From JANOYY01 sp043720395 (lineage in GTDB: Bacteria; Actinomycetota; Acidimicrobiia; Acidimicrobiales; JANYDT01), in NCBI GenBank assembly GCA_043720395.1, contig JAYSSR010000061.1, positions 25,642 through 89,641 of the forward strand: a stretch of 64,000 nucleotides of DNA. The letters are read 5' to 3'. The notes beneath the pieces are model-generated. The model made no database searches and was not told the DNA's origin. It was given only the letters and a program-made list of their open reading frames with translations. Below are positions 42,648 to 51,452 of this stretch, one piece after another; position 1 is the first letter of the stretch, and each line of letters begins with the position of its first letter. The position numbers and the translations under genes were made by a program.

Positions 42648-42679
42648 AATGTTGTGCTGGTCACAACATCGTGACCAGC
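42648..42679 (-). promoter_or_regulatory. Two mutually exclusive hairpins upstream of the AtuA-like gene
   Basis: ATGTTGTG-CTGGT-CACAACAT (42649-42669) and GCTGGTCAC-AACATC-GTGACCAGC (42656-42679) are both perfect dyads and share 42656-42669, so only one can form at a time. This is the geometry of an attenuator or of a terminator/antiterminator pair, though no clear U run follows. Confidence 0.4.
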
Positions 42680-42694
42680 TCCCCGAGGTCCAGG

Positions 42695-43411
42695 TCAGTT
42701 ACGACGCCCGCTGGACGCCAGGATGCGCAGCACGTTGATGTAGACCAGCACGAGGCTGAGCAGCAGCTGGAACGCGAGGAACCACTCTGCCGACTCGGAG
42801 AGCGCATTCGCATCCTCCGCCTTGCGGATCTTGTCGAAATCGATGAACAGCGACGACAGACCGATGCCGAGACCGATCACGCCGAAGATCATGCCCCTCG
42901 GACCGAGTTCGCCGATGCCGGGAACCTTGAGGCCGAACAGGGCCGCGAAGTACAACGCGAACAGCGCCATGCCAGCAACCGCGGTCATCTGGATGAACCG
43001 GGGCGTGACCGTCACGAGGCCGGAGCGATATACCAAAAGACAGCCGACGAAGAGCGCTCCGGTCAAAATCACCGCAGTCGGGATCAGGCCGTTCGAACCA
43101 GCCGAGAAGGCACGGGAGATGACGCCGAGAACGAGTCCCTCCGCCACCGCATAGACCGGTGCGACCTTCTTCGCCAGGTGTGGCTTGAACTGGCCGACGA
43201 TCGCGCAGCCAAGCGCCACGACGAACGCCGGAATGATGAGAGCGCCGACCGTCGCACTCTTGCCGATCGTGAGCCCCGACACCACGGCGCAGCCCGCGGT
43301 GATCGCGACGAGATACGCGAGCTTGTCGTACACGCGGTTGGCCCGCATGGAGTTGATGCCATCAAGCGAAAAGCCTTGCGACTTCTTGAGAGCGCCATCG
43401 AGGAATGACAT
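42695..43411 (-). CDS. Bax inhibitor-1/YccA family membrane protein
   Basis: A 238-aa protein with seven hydrophobic helices of the actinobacterial Bax1-I branch: MSFLDGALKKSQGFSLDGINSMRANRVYDKLAYLVAITAGCAVVSG, VYAVAEGLVLGVISRAF, AALFGLKVPGIGELGPRGMIFGVIGLGIGLSSLFIDFDKI and SAEWFLAFQLLLSLVLVYINVLRIL. The central di-aspartyl area (IDFD) matches the pH-sensing calcium-leak site of BsYetJ-type channels. A role in membrane stress or calcium leak is inferred. The ATG at 43411 is the first after an AAGGAAGG stretch. Confidence 0.85.
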   Translation of the reverse strand: MSFLDGALKKSQGFSLDGINSMRANRVYDKLAYLVAITAGCAVVSGLTIGKSATVGALIIPAFVVALGCAIVGQFKPHLAKKVAPVYAVAEGLVLGVISRAFSAGSNGLIPTAVILTGALFVGCLLVYRSGLVTVTPRFIQMTAVAGMALFALYFAALFGLKVPGIGELGPRGMIFGVIGLGIGLSSLFIDFDKIRKAEDANALSESAEWFLAFQLLLSLVLVYINVLRILASSGRRN

Positions 43412-43474
43412 GAAAAATGGACCTTCCTTTGCACGCCCACACGGGCGACCGCCACATTCTGTCGCGTTCTTATG

Positions 43475-43511
43475 GCAATGACGTGAGTTCTCATCGCAAT
43501 GACGTGAGTTC
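43475..43511. promoter_or_regulatory. Two 16-bp direct repeats 21 bp apart between divergent genes
   Basis: GCAATGACGTGAGTTC occurs at 43475-43490 and 43496-43511. The 21-bp period places both on the same face of the helix, two turns apart, as for a regulator binding as stacked dimers. It lies between the Bax1-like and acyl-CoA dehydrogenase starts. Confidence 0.5.
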
Positions 43512-43574
43512 GCCCCGTGGACCGCGAAATCGGGCGGCGTTGACTTCTCGCCGCCTCGCGGCAACAGTCGACCT

Positions 43575-44723
43575 ATGCCCCTTCCCACGTCGAGCCCGTT
43601 CTATTCCGATGAGCACCGTGAGTTCCGGGCCGTGCTCGACCGCTTCGTGTCGAAGGAGATCACACCGTACGTGCACGAGTGGGACGAGGCCGAGGAGTTC
43701 CCGATCGGGCTCTACGAGAGGGCCGCGGCAGTGGGAATACTTGGAGCGGGCTTCCCGGAGGAGTACGGCGGCATCGGTACGGACGCTTTTCTCCGGGTGA
43801 TCATCCACCAGGCCCTCGCGCAGGCGGGCAGCGGCGGAGTCAGCGCAGGCGTGATCTCCAGCTACATCTCGATGCCGGTGGTGCTGCACCACGGAACCGA
43901 AGCCCAGCGTCAGATGGTGCTACCCGACGTGCTTGCCGGAAAGAAGATAAGCGCGCTTGCAATTACCGAACCGAGCGGCGGGTCCGACGTGGCAAACCTC
44001 CAAGCGACCGCCAATCGCGACAAAGACGACTACGTCATCAACGGCTCGAAGACCTTTATCACCAGTGGTATGCGCGCAGATTGGTTTACCGTTGGCGTGC
44101 GCACGGGCAACCCCGGTCGTGGCGGGTTGAGCGTCCTGCTGGTGCCGGGCGACACGCCGGGCCTGAGCCGCACGCCGTTGAAGAAGATGGGCTGGTGGTC
44201 CTCGGACACGGCGACGTTGTACTTCGACGACTGCCGTGTCCCGGCAGCGAATCTCATCGGAGAGGAGAACGGAGGCTGGCCGCTCATCATGGGCAACTTC
44301 ACCTTCGAGCGTCTCGACCTCATTGCGCAGTCCCTCGCGTTCAGTCAGCTCTGCATCGACGAGTCGATCGCCTATGCGAAGGAGCGCGTCACGTTCGGCA
44401 GGCCGCTGATCTCGAACCAGGCGATCCGCCACAAGATCGTCGATATGAGCCGAAAGGTGAACTCATGCCAGGCGTGGATGGAGCTACTGGCGTGGCGGCT
44501 GAATCAGGGCGAGAACCCTGCGGGCGAGGTTGCTCAATGCAAGGTGGAAGCAACGACGACGTTCGAGTACTGCGCTCGCGAGGCGGTCCAGATCTTCGGC
44601 GGAGCGGGGTATCTGCGCGGCGCGACCGTCGAGCGGCTCTATCGCGAAGTGCGGGTGCAGGCGATCGGCGGCGGCTCCGAGGAAGTTATGCGCGACCTCG
44701 CCGCGAAGCAGATGGGTTTGTAG
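43575..44723 (+). CDS. Acyl-CoA dehydrogenase
   Basis: A 382-aa flavoprotein that introduces the alpha-beta double bond of an acyl-CoA. Signatures are ALAITEPSGGSDVANLQATA, NGSKTFITSGMRADWFTV, WWSSDTATLYFDDCRVPAANLIGEENGGWPLIMGNFTFERL, RVTFGRPLISNQAIRHKIVDM and QIFGGAGYLRGATVERLYREVRVQAIGGGSEEVMRDLAAKQMGL. The substrate cannot be told from sequence; short or branched chains are likely given the AtuA-like neighbour. The ATG at 43575 lacks a clear ribosome-binding site. Confidence 0.9.
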   Translation: MPLPTSSPFYSDEHREFRAVLDRFVSKEITPYVHEWDEAEEFPIGLYERAAAVGILGAGFPEEYGGIGTDAFLRVIIHQALAQAGSGGVSAGVISSYISMPVVLHHGTEAQRQMVLPDVLAGKKISALAITEPSGGSDVANLQATANRDKDDYVINGSKTFITSGMRADWFTVGVRTGNPGRGGLSVLLVPGDTPGLSRTPLKKMGWWSSDTATLYFDDCRVPAANLIGEENGGWPLIMGNFTFERLDLIAQSLAFSQLCIDESIAYAKERVTFGRPLISNQAIRHKIVDMSRKVNSCQAWMELLAWRLNQGENPAGEVAQCKVEATTTFEYCAREAVQIFGGAGYLRGATVERLYREVRVQAIGGGSEEVMRDLAAKQMGL

Positions 44724-44795
44724 CGCACGCAAGCGAGGCACGCGTAGTAGCGCAACCACCTCAAGACGGGAGTCAGCTGGGTCGATACCCCACGA

Positions 44796-47132
44796 ATGGT
44801 CCCAGCGGTCAAGCGCGCCCTACGACGGATTCCCGTCGCCGGGCTCGCAATCGCCGGACTCCTCGCGGCGACGGTTGGGTTCTCGGTCGGGCAAACCGTC
44901 GGTCGGAGCAGAGCGATCCACCACATCGACGCTGCCCTTGCGCGTGAGGCAAATCACAAGGTTGAAACGGTCAAGGCGTTCACCGACCAGGCGTCAACGA
45001 TCAACGCGCTCATTGCGCGTGACCCCAGTCTTGCAACGCTCCTCGTCACGGACACGCTCGCGGCTCGACGCAATGCCGAACGAGCGCTGACCCAACTTGA
45101 AAGCGTGTTTCCGGCCCGCTCTCTTGCCGAATCGTGTCTCATCGATCAGTCGGGCCGAGAACTCGCACGCATCGTGGGCGGAAAGCGTGCCGAAGCGTCC
45201 GACCTGAGTTCCGACGAATCCACGAACACGTTCTTCCGAGCCGCCATCCGAACCCCCGTCGGGAAGTCATACAGGGCGTCGCCGTACCGCTCGCCCGACA
45301 CCGGCGAAGTCGTCCTCGCGACCGCCGTCGCAATCGAAGCCGGGAACCGGCGTGCAATTCTCCATACCGAATTTCGGGCCGATCGGTTACGAGAACTCTT
45401 GTCTGACGGTCCGCGCACCTGGGTCCTCGACGGCGCGTCCGGCGTCGTGATCGTCGATACCGATCACGTCCTCGCTCTGACCCCTGCTCCCGCGTATGCG
45501 CTTCCAATCTCCGAGGAGGTAACGGCGGCGTGGGGGTCAATGACTGCGGCACCGACAGAGGCGCAGCCGTTCGCCGCCCTCAAGTCTCGGTCGAGTGGGG
45601 GCGTCATCACGATGGGGAAGCACCGGGTGATTTTCAGGTCGGTCCCGACAGGCCCGCACGATGACAGCAAGCTCCAGGTCGCGGTCCAGTCCAGCGAATC
45701 GATCGGACCATTCACCGGTTTCAACGCCACGTCGACGCTGCTCGTCTTCCTGGGGCTCCTCGCGGCCGGCACGGCCCTTGTCAACCGACGGCGGGCAGCG
45801 ATTGCGCAAACCCGCGCAGAACGAGACGATCTCACCGGTCTCGGCAACCGACGGATGCTGACGTCGGAACTCACGCAACGTATCGCCGACGCGCAGACAA
45901 CCGGTGCTTCGTTTTCGCTCGCCATGATCGACCTCGACGAGTTCAAGGAGGTCAACGACACCCTTGGACACGACGCTGGCGACAAGTTGCTGGTCGTGCT
46001 TGCTCAACGACTTCGGCGACATTCACGTAACGGCGACATGGTGACACGACTGGGTGGTGACGAGTTCGCGGCGATCCTCGCTGACACGCCAACGGAGACG
46101 GAAGCTCGGCTCGCTGCCGATCGTCTCGTCGAGGTGTTCGGTGCCCCGGTGGAAGTCGACGGCGTGCCGATCACGGTGCGAGCGTCCGTCGGGCTCGCGG
46201 TGTTTCCACACGACGGGAACGAGCCGTCGGGCCTGCTTCGCTGCGCCGACGTGGCGATGTACCGAGCGAAGTCGTCGCAGCAGGGAATCGCCCGCTACGA
46301 CGCCGAGGCCGACCCGCATCACCCGGACCGACTTCGTCTTCTGGCCGACCTGCGTGAGGCAATCGAACTCGGTGACATTCACGTCGTCTACCAACCCGTC
46401 ATCCACCTCGCAACAGGTCGCGTCGTGAGCGCGGAAGCCCTGGCTCGCTGGACCCATCCGACGCTGGGCAACGTGTCGCCCGGCGAGTTCATCCCGCTCG
46501 CGGAATCTTTTGGGCTCATGCGTCCGCTCACGCGACTCGTGCTCCGCAAGTCGTTGACAGCCATGACCGCGTGGATTCAGGCAGACCTGGAGCTGTCCGT
46601 CGCGGTGAACCTCTCGGCCACCAGCATCGTCGAAGCGGACTGCGCGCAGCAGGTGTCGCGGGCACTTCGCCAGCACGGCGTCAACCCCTCCCGCCTGACG
46701 CTGGAGATCACCGAGTCGGCCGTCATTGCTGACCCCCGCCGCGCTCAGGTCACGCTTGAATCGCTCCATCGGCTTGGCGTCCGGCTCGCCGTTGACGACT
46801 ATGGAACCGGCAACGCATCGATTGGCTACCTTCGAACGATGCCGTTCGATGTGTTGAAGCTCGACCGGTCATTTGTGATGGGCCTCACGTCGAACGCGGT
46901 CGACCGCTCGATCATCCGAAGCACGATCGATCTGAGTCGAGACCTCGGCCTGGCCGTCGTCGCCGAGGGTGTTGAGACCATCGACGAGGCCGCCATGCTG
47001 GGCGAGTTCGGCTGCGACATGGTTCAGGGCTTTCTCTACAGCCCGGGGCTGCCCGGCCCGAAGTTCATCGACTGGGTGAAGTCGCGTCAGGCTGGAGCGC
47101 ACACGACGCAGTCACTTCGCGCCAGCGCCTGA
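44796..47132 (+). CDS. Membrane GGDEF-EAL cyclic-di-GMP enzyme with periplasmic sensor
   Basis: A 778-aa protein: helix 1 (about 13-33), an extracytoplasmic dCache-like domain (35-300) with FRAAIRTPVGKSYRASPYRSPDTGEVVLATAVAI and IDQSGRELARI, helix 2 (about 308-328), then GGDEF and EAL domains. GGDEF is intact (420-424) and is preceded by an RxxD inhibition site (RNGD, five residues before). EAL is intact at 547-549, with the later motifs DDYGTGNASIGYLRTMPFDVLKLDRSFV and EGVETIDEAAMLGEFGCDMVQGFLYSPGLP. It can in principle both make and break c-di-GMP in response to an external signal. Confidence 0.92.
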   Translation: MVPAVKRALRRIPVAGLAIAGLLAATVGFSVGQTVGRSRAIHHIDAALAREANHKVETVKAFTDQASTINALIARDPSLATLLVTDTLAARRNAERALTQLESVFPARSLAESCLIDQSGRELARIVGGKRAEASDLSSDESTNTFFRAAIRTPVGKSYRASPYRSPDTGEVVLATAVAIEAGNRRAILHTEFRADRLRELLSDGPRTWVLDGASGVVIVDTDHVLALTPAPAYALPISEEVTAAWGSMTAAPTEAQPFAALKSRSSGGVITMGKHRVIFRSVPTGPHDDSKLQVAVQSSESIGPFTGFNATSTLLVFLGLLAAGTALVNRRRAAIAQTRAERDDLTGLGNRRMLTSELTQRIADAQTTGASFSLAMIDLDEFKEVNDTLGHDAGDKLLVVLAQRLRRHSRNGDMVTRLGGDEFAAILADTPTETEARLAADRLVEVFGAPVEVDGVPITVRASVGLAVFPHDGNEPSGLLRCADVAMYRAKSSQQGIARYDAEADPHHPDRLRLLADLREAIELGDIHVVYQPVIHLATGRVVSAEALARWTHPTLGNVSPGEFIPLAESFGLMRPLTRLVLRKSLTAMTAWIQADLELSVAVNLSATSIVEADCAQQVSRALRQHGVNPSRLTLEITESAVIADPRRAQVTLESLHRLGVRLAVDDYGTGNASIGYLRTMPFDVLKLDRSFVMGLTSNAVDRSIIRSTIDLSRDLGLAVVAEGVETIDEAAMLGEFGCDMVQGFLYSPGLPGPKFIDWVKSRQAGAHTTQSLRASA

Positions 47133-47162
47133 AAAGGCGACATCCGTTGAATCACGTCAAGT

Positions 47163-48335
47163 TCACGTCGGAATGAGGCGCAACACAAGATTGTTGCGGT
47201 CGTCGGTCAGCCACAGCGAGCCGTCAAGACCGACGCTGGTGCCGACCGGTCCACCCAATTGCTGGTCGTCCGACTCGTTCCAGCTGCCGATCAGCTCCTT
47301 CGACCCACCCACGACAAGGCCCTTGGCGTCTACGGGGAACGCCACGAGTCGGTGGCCCGTGTCGCGGTAACCGTGGTAGCTGACAACCAGTTGGTCCCGC
47401 CAGTACGACAGGCCGAGCGGGGCCGAATGCGCCGGAAGCAGCACGTGCGGCTTCACGGTTGACCCGCAGGCATAGTTCTTGAACTCCGGGGCGTTCCTGG
47501 CATTGTCATAACAGTACGGCCACCCGTAGTTGCCCACTCCGCCCCCTTGAGTGATGACGTTGAGTTCGTCGTGCGGGAGCGTGTCGTCCGACAGCGATGC
47601 ATCGGCGTCGTTGATGGCATCTCGTCCGTTGTCTGCCTCCATGACGGTGCCACTCGTATGGACCGCCAGGCCGAGTGAGTTGCGCAGGCCGCGAGCGATC
47701 ACGGTCGATCCGACGACTCTGCCCTTCGACCAGTCGAAGCGATATCGGCGCAGCGACGCGAGGGGTTTGGCACCCTCCACGTCTGCGCACGTCGCCCTAC
47801 CCTTCGACTTCTCACAGTTGTTGGTGGCCGAGCCGACGTTCACGATCAGCGTCTTATCGGGAGCGAACGCGAACGACGTCAGCGGATGGAGTCCCTTCCC
47901 CGGCAGATCGGTGATCACCCGCTCCAGCGTTGTGGTCGCGGCCTTCGGATCAAAGCGACTGATGCGGCCGACTTCACCGACATAGAGCCGCCCATCCGGA
48001 CCGAGCGCGAGCCCAACGGGCCGGTCGAGCTTCGTGAGGACACGCCTGCTGGTCCAAGTCGATGACGTTTTATCCGAGCGGGTCAGCTTCACCAACGATC
48101 CGGTTTTCGGGTTCCAGCCACCGAACTCGACGACCCACGCCGTCGTGTCGTCGGTCTGCACGACGCCGCGAGGGACCTTCAGGTTGCGGCTGATGGTTTC
48201 GAGCCGGTAGCCGGAGGCAACCTTCACCTTGAGCGTCGCTGGGCTCTGCGCGCTCGCTGCAACGGCCAGGCTCGACACGGTGATGGCGACGGCCAGGAAG
48301 CCGAGTCGCGTTCGGAAGGCGGCAATACAACGCAC
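47163..48335 (-). CDS. Secreted PQQ-type sugar dehydrogenase-like beta-propeller
   Basis: A 390-aa exported protein with a signal peptide ending SLAVAASAQSP. The body has the soluble glucose/sorbosone dehydrogenase pattern: RNLKVPRGVVQTDDTTAWVVEFGG, LDRPVGLALGPDGRLYVGEVGRISRFD, GLHPLTSFAFAPDKTLIVNVGSATNNC, RGLRNSLGLAVHTSGTVMEADNGRDAIN, HDELNVITQGGGVGNYGWPYCYD and VGTSVGLDGSLWLTDDRNNLVLRL. The substrate is unknown. The GTG at 48335 is preceded by TAGCCT 6 nt upstream, so leaderless, and divergent from the BKACE gene. Confidence 0.8.
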   Translation of the reverse strand: MRCIAAFRTRLGFLAVAITVSSLAVAASAQSPATLKVKVASGYRLETISRNLKVPRGVVQTDDTTAWVVEFGGWNPKTGSLVKLTRSDKTSSTWTSRRVLTKLDRPVGLALGPDGRLYVGEVGRISRFDPKAATTTLERVITDLPGKGLHPLTSFAFAPDKTLIVNVGSATNNCEKSKGRATCADVEGAKPLASLRRYRFDWSKGRVVGSTVIARGLRNSLGLAVHTSGTVMEADNGRDAINDADASLSDDTLPHDELNVITQGGGVGNYGWPYCYDNARNAPEFKNYACGSTVKPHVLLPAHSAPLGLSYWRDQLVVSYHGYRDTGHRLVAFPVDAKGLVVGGSKELIGSWNESDDQQLGGPVGTSVGLDGSLWLTDDRNNLVLRLIPT

Positions 48336-48341
48336 CGGGGC

Positions 48342-48379
48342 AGGCTACCCACCCTCCGTGGGCTGCGGGGCGGTAGGTT
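48342..48379. promoter_or_regulatory. Back-to-back leaderless promoters
   Basis: Minus strand: TAGCCT (48342-48347), 6 nt before the GTG of the dehydrogenase. Plus strand: TAGGTT (48374-48379), 7 nt before the BKACE ATG. Only 51 bp separate the two genes, so their -35 regions interleave. Confidence 0.5.
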
Positions 48380-48386
48380 TCCTGTC

Positions 48387-49274
48387 ATGAGCGAGGTCTT
48401 CATCACGTGCGCCGTGACTGGTTCGGGCGACACCGTCAACAAGAGCGACAAGGTTCCCTTCACGCCGGAAGCGATTGCGAACGACTGCATCGCAGCGGCG
48501 CGGGCCGGTGCCGCAGCGGTGCATATCCACGTTCGCGACCCGCACACCGGTGCGGCGGCGCGCTCCCCTGAGCTGTATCGAGAAGTCGTGGAGCGCATAC
48601 GCGACTCAAAGACCGACGTCGTGATCAACCTCACTGCGGGCATGGGCGGCGACATGACGTTCGGCTCGATCGAGAACCCACTACCGCCCTCTGTCGTCGG
48701 AACGGACATGGCGGGCGCGACCGAACGCCTGGACCACGTGCGTGAGCTGATGCCAGAGATCTGCACGCTCGACTGCGGCACGATGAACTTCGGCGAGGGC
48801 GACTACGTCATGACCAACACGCCGTCGATCCTCGCGGAGATGGCACGGCAGGTGAAGGATCTCGGCGTGCGGCCCGAGCTGGAGTTGTTCGACCTCGGGC
48901 ACCTGTCGTTCGCGAAGTGGATGCACCGACAGGGTCTCCTCGCCGACCCCGTCCTCGTGCAGCTCTGCATGGGCGTGCCGTGGGGGGCACCGAACGACAT
49001 GAACTCCCTGATGGCGTTCGTGAACAACCTCCCGCAGGGCTGGACGTTCTCTGCCTTCTCGATCGGACGCGATCAGCTGCCTTACGTTGCGGCAGCAGCG
49101 ATCACCGGCGGCAACGTCCGCGTCGGGTTGGAGGACAACTTGTACCTCGGCCGCGGACAGCTCGCCACCAACACTGCGCTGGTTGAGCGAGCAGCCTCCG
49201 TGCTCGACGGAATGGGCTTCGGAATCATGAGTGCGCAGACAATGCGCGACCGGCTCTCGTTGACGCGCCAATGA
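48387..49274 (+). CDS. Beta-keto acid cleavage enzyme (BKACE, DUF849), probable 3-dehydrocarnitine cleavage
   Basis: A 295-aa TIM-barrel, zinc-dependent enzyme that transfers acetyl-CoA onto a beta-keto acid. It shows ITCAVTGSGDTVNKSDKVPFTPEAIANDCIAAARAGAAAVHIHVRDPHTG with the zinc-ligand HIH, INLTAGMGGD, CTLDCGTMNFGEGDYVMTN, ELFDLGHLSF, GVPWGAPNDMNSL and GGNVRVGLEDNLYLGRGQLATNTALVERA. It overlaps a carnitine 3-dehydrogenase-like gene (ATGA), which favours 3-dehydrocarnitine as substrate, giving acetoacetate and betainyl-CoA. Appears leaderless. Confidence 0.88.
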   Translation: MSEVFITCAVTGSGDTVNKSDKVPFTPEAIANDCIAAARAGAAAVHIHVRDPHTGAAARSPELYREVVERIRDSKTDVVINLTAGMGGDMTFGSIENPLPPSVVGTDMAGATERLDHVRELMPEICTLDCGTMNFGEGDYVMTNTPSILAEMARQVKDLGVRPELELFDLGHLSFAKWMHRQGLLADPVLVQLCMGVPWGAPNDMNSLMAFVNNLPQGWTFSAFSIGRDQLPYVAAAAITGGNVRVGLEDNLYLGRGQLATNTALVERAASVLDGMGFGIMSAQTMRDRLSLTRQ

Positions 49275-50227
49275 AAGCGGCGGCGGTTGGTGCCGGAGTC
49301 ATCGGGGGCGGGTGGGTCGCGCGGTTCCTGCTGCACGGCCACGACGTTGACGTGTACGAGCCAAGTGCTGGGACGGCTGCGGCATTGCCCTCGATCATCG
49401 AGCGGGCGGCTCTTGCGTACGCGGCGTTGGACCAGCCGGTCCTCCGGGGGACGTTGCGGATGGTCGACTCCGTGGCCGAAGCCGTTGACGGTGCAGCCAT
49501 CGTGCAGGAGAGCGTCCCCGAAGTCCTTGAGCTGAAGCAGTCGGTGCTCGGGGCGATCGACGCCGCGGCATCGCCTTCGACCATTGTCGCGTCATCGACC
49601 TCCGGGCTTTTGCCCACGAAGCTGCAGGCGGGGTTGCTCCACCCCGAACGCCTCGTCGTCGGACACCCGTTCAACCCGGTTTATCTGCTGCCGCTTGTTG
49701 AGGTTGTGCCGGGTGCCCAGACGTCGCCTTCGGTCACGGCTCGCGCACAGGAATTGTATGCGAGCATAGGAATGAAGCCCCTGTTGGTGCGCAAGGAGAT
49801 CGACGCCTTCATCGCCGATCGCCTGCTGGAGGCAGTGTGGCGCGAGGCCCTCTGGCTCGTCCACGACGGGGTCGCCACCACGGCCGAGATCGACGACGCG
49901 ATCATCTACGGCTTCGGCCTGCGATGGGCGCAGATGGGCATGTTCGAGACGTACCGCATCGCCGGCGGACCGGCGGGCATGCGCCATTTCATGAACCAGT
50001 TCGGACCCGCGCTCGCGTGGCCGTGGTCGAAGCTGACCGACGTACCGACCTTCGACGACGCATTGGTCGATCTCATCGCGTCGCAGTCCGACGCGCAGTC
50101 CGGGCATCGCAGCGTGGCTGAGTTGGAGACAGAGCGCGATGCGAACCTCGTCGCAATCCTGCGAGCGCTTCGGTCGCGTCGTTGGGGGGCCGGAATGATG
50201 TTCCCAGTACCCGACCCGACCAGTTGA
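49271..50227 (+). CDS. L-carnitine dehydrogenase-like 3-hydroxyacyl-CoA dehydrogenase family protein
   Basis: A 318-aa NAD-dependent enzyme. Its Rossmann motif AAAVGAGVIGGGWVARFLLHGHDVDVYEP, VQESVPEVLELKQSVLGAIDAAASPSTIVASSTSGLLPTKLQ, GHPFNPVYLLPLVEVVPG and IDAFIADRLLEAVWREALWLVHDGVATTAEIDDAIIYGFGLRWAQMGMFETYRIAGG closely follow carnitine 3-dehydrogenases. It would oxidise L-carnitine to 3-dehydrocarnitine, the substrate of the overlapping BKACE. A separate betainyl-CoA thioesterase domain, often fused or adjacent, is not present here. Confidence 0.85.
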   Translation: MKAAAVGAGVIGGGWVARFLLHGHDVDVYEPSAGTAAALPSIIERAALAYAALDQPVLRGTLRMVDSVAEAVDGAAIVQESVPEVLELKQSVLGAIDAAASPSTIVASSTSGLLPTKLQAGLLHPERLVVGHPFNPVYLLPLVEVVPGAQTSPSVTARAQELYASIGMKPLLVRKEIDAFIADRLLEAVWREALWLVHDGVATTAEIDDAIIYGFGLRWAQMGMFETYRIAGGPAGMRHFMNQFGPALAWPWSKLTDVPTFDDALVDLIASQSDAQSGHRSVAELETERDANLVAILRALRSRRWGAGMMFPVPDPTS

Positions 50228-50307
50228 CGCTTTCTCGTCACCGGGTGGCGGGGCCTGTTGTCACGGTGGTCAACCAACGGCAAGGTTGGTGCGCGAAATC
50301 CACACGA

Positions 50308-50321
50308 TGGAATGCATTCCA
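50308..50321. repeat. 14-bp perfect palindrome in the gap before tRNA-Val
   Basis: TGGAATGCATTCCA is its own reverse complement. It lies after the carnitine pair; no other structure is seen in the short gap 50228-50408. Confidence 0.5.
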
Positions 50322-50408
50322 CACTCCTGTGGGTGGAACTCTCGCACCGGTGTGGCTTTCCGACACTCAAAGCACATCGGCGACGGGCCCCGCCGCCATT
50401 GAACAACG

Positions 50409-50481
50409 TGGACCGTGAGGGACTCGAACCCCCGACATTCGCCATGTAAAGGCGACGCTCTACCAGCTGAGCTAACGGTCC
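50409..50481 (-). tRNA. tRNA-Val (anticodon TAC)
   Basis: Read on the minus strand: acceptor GGACCGT/ACGGTCC, D arm TTAGCTCAGCTGGTAGAGC, anticodon arm TCGCC-TTTACAT-GGCGA giving TAC, T arm GGGGG-TTCGAGT-CCCTC. The discriminator is A; CCA is not encoded. It is the second valine isoacceptor in the window. Confidence 0.95.
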
Positions 50482-50523
50482 TCGGAGCCGTCGATCCTAC
50501 AATGCCCACCCCGACCGGGCCGT

Positions 50524-51423
50524 TCAGATCCGCTCCAGCATTGCGCCGTCGAAGATGGCCCGCATCCCGTGGCCCAGCACGTCGGCGTCCATAGCCTCGT
50601 CCGATGGCCGAGACGCTCCCATGACCGAAGCCCCTGCAGCCGCCGCCGCAGCGAGGACCATCGGCAGCACCGACGCATCGGAGGTTGTGTTGAGGAACAC
50701 CCGCTGATCGGCCAGAACCCAATGCACGCAACGTTCGATGGCATCCTGGTCCCGCAACGGCTCGTACCACGAGTGACGACGCGAGGGATCGTCGTCGGCC
50801 CAGCGTCGGCGCGCCACCGCCTTGATCGTTTGTACCGCCACGCCCCGCTCGACACATGTCTGCGTCAATCGCTCGACGTCGCGCCGGTAGTCGTCGTGGC
50901 GCGTCAAGACGTAGCTGTACGGCAGCAGCACCGAGTCGAACGGGAAACGATCGAGGCTCCGCTGATGCATACCCGCGATCCGCAGCCCGTGACCGGTCAA
51001 CCCGATGAACCGCACGAGCCCTTCATCCCGAGCACGAGCAATGGCCTCGACGACACCGCCGGGCCCGTGTGCGACGTCCCACTCGTCTTGTTCAACAAGG
51101 TTGTGGAGCTGCAGCAGGTCGACGTGGTCAACCCCGAGGCGGGTGAGCGAGCGCTCCAACTCGGCGCGGGCAGCGTCGCCGGATCGTTCGCCCGTCTTGG
51201 TGGCGAGGAAGAACGACGAGCGACGTTCCTTCAGCCACGGTGCGAGCCGCAGTTCGGAATCGCCATACGAGGCTGCGGTATCGAGGTGGTTGACGCCATA
51301 CTGGAGCAGCAGCGGGAGCAGCACGTCTGCCCTGTCCTGCGTCATCGAGCCAAGGGCGGCGGCCCCGAAGATCACGCGGCTGGAGAGGTGGCCGGTGGAC
51401 CCGAACGGACGTTGCTCGATCAT
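50524..51423 (-). CDS. Aldo/keto reductase family oxidoreductase
   Basis: A 299-aa TIM-barrel oxidoreductase: MIEQRPFGSTGHLSSRVIFGAAAL, NHLDTAASYGDSELRLAPWLKERRSSFFLATKTGER, LERSLTRLGVDHVDLLQLHNL, RFIGLTGHGLRIAG, and a C-terminal RVFLNTTSDASVLPMVLAAAAAAG. The tetrad Asp, Tyr and Lys are recognisable, and QLHN replaces the usual LIHxP. It resembles the bacterial AKR subfamily of unknown substrate. The ATG at 51423 has TACAGT 7 nt upstream (leaderless). Confidence 0.85.
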   Translation of the reverse strand: MIEQRPFGSTGHLSSRVIFGAAALGSMTQDRADVLLPLLLQYGVNHLDTAASYGDSELRLAPWLKERRSSFFLATKTGERSGDAARAELERSLTRLGVDHVDLLQLHNLVEQDEWDVAHGPGGVVEAIARARDEGLVRFIGLTGHGLRIAGMHQRSLDRFPFDSVLLPYSYVLTRHDDYRRDVERLTQTCVERGVAVQTIKAVARRRWADDDPSRRHSWYEPLRDQDAIERCVHWVLADQRVFLNTTSDASVLPMVLAAAAAAGASVMGASRPSDEAMDADVLGHGMRAIFDGAMLERI

Positions 51424-51430
51424 GAACCGA

Positions 51431-51436
51431 ACTGTA
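51431..51436 (-). promoter_or_regulatory. Putative -10 box, leaderless aldo/keto reductase gene
   Basis: TACAGT on the minus strand, 7 nt before the ATG at 51423. Confidence 0.45.
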
Positions 51437-51452
51437 GGTCGCTTGCGGCAAT

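Noticed and set aside
50228..50408. Integration site next to tRNA-Val
   Set aside because: No integrase, no direct repeat of the tRNA 3' end and no foreign block beside it.
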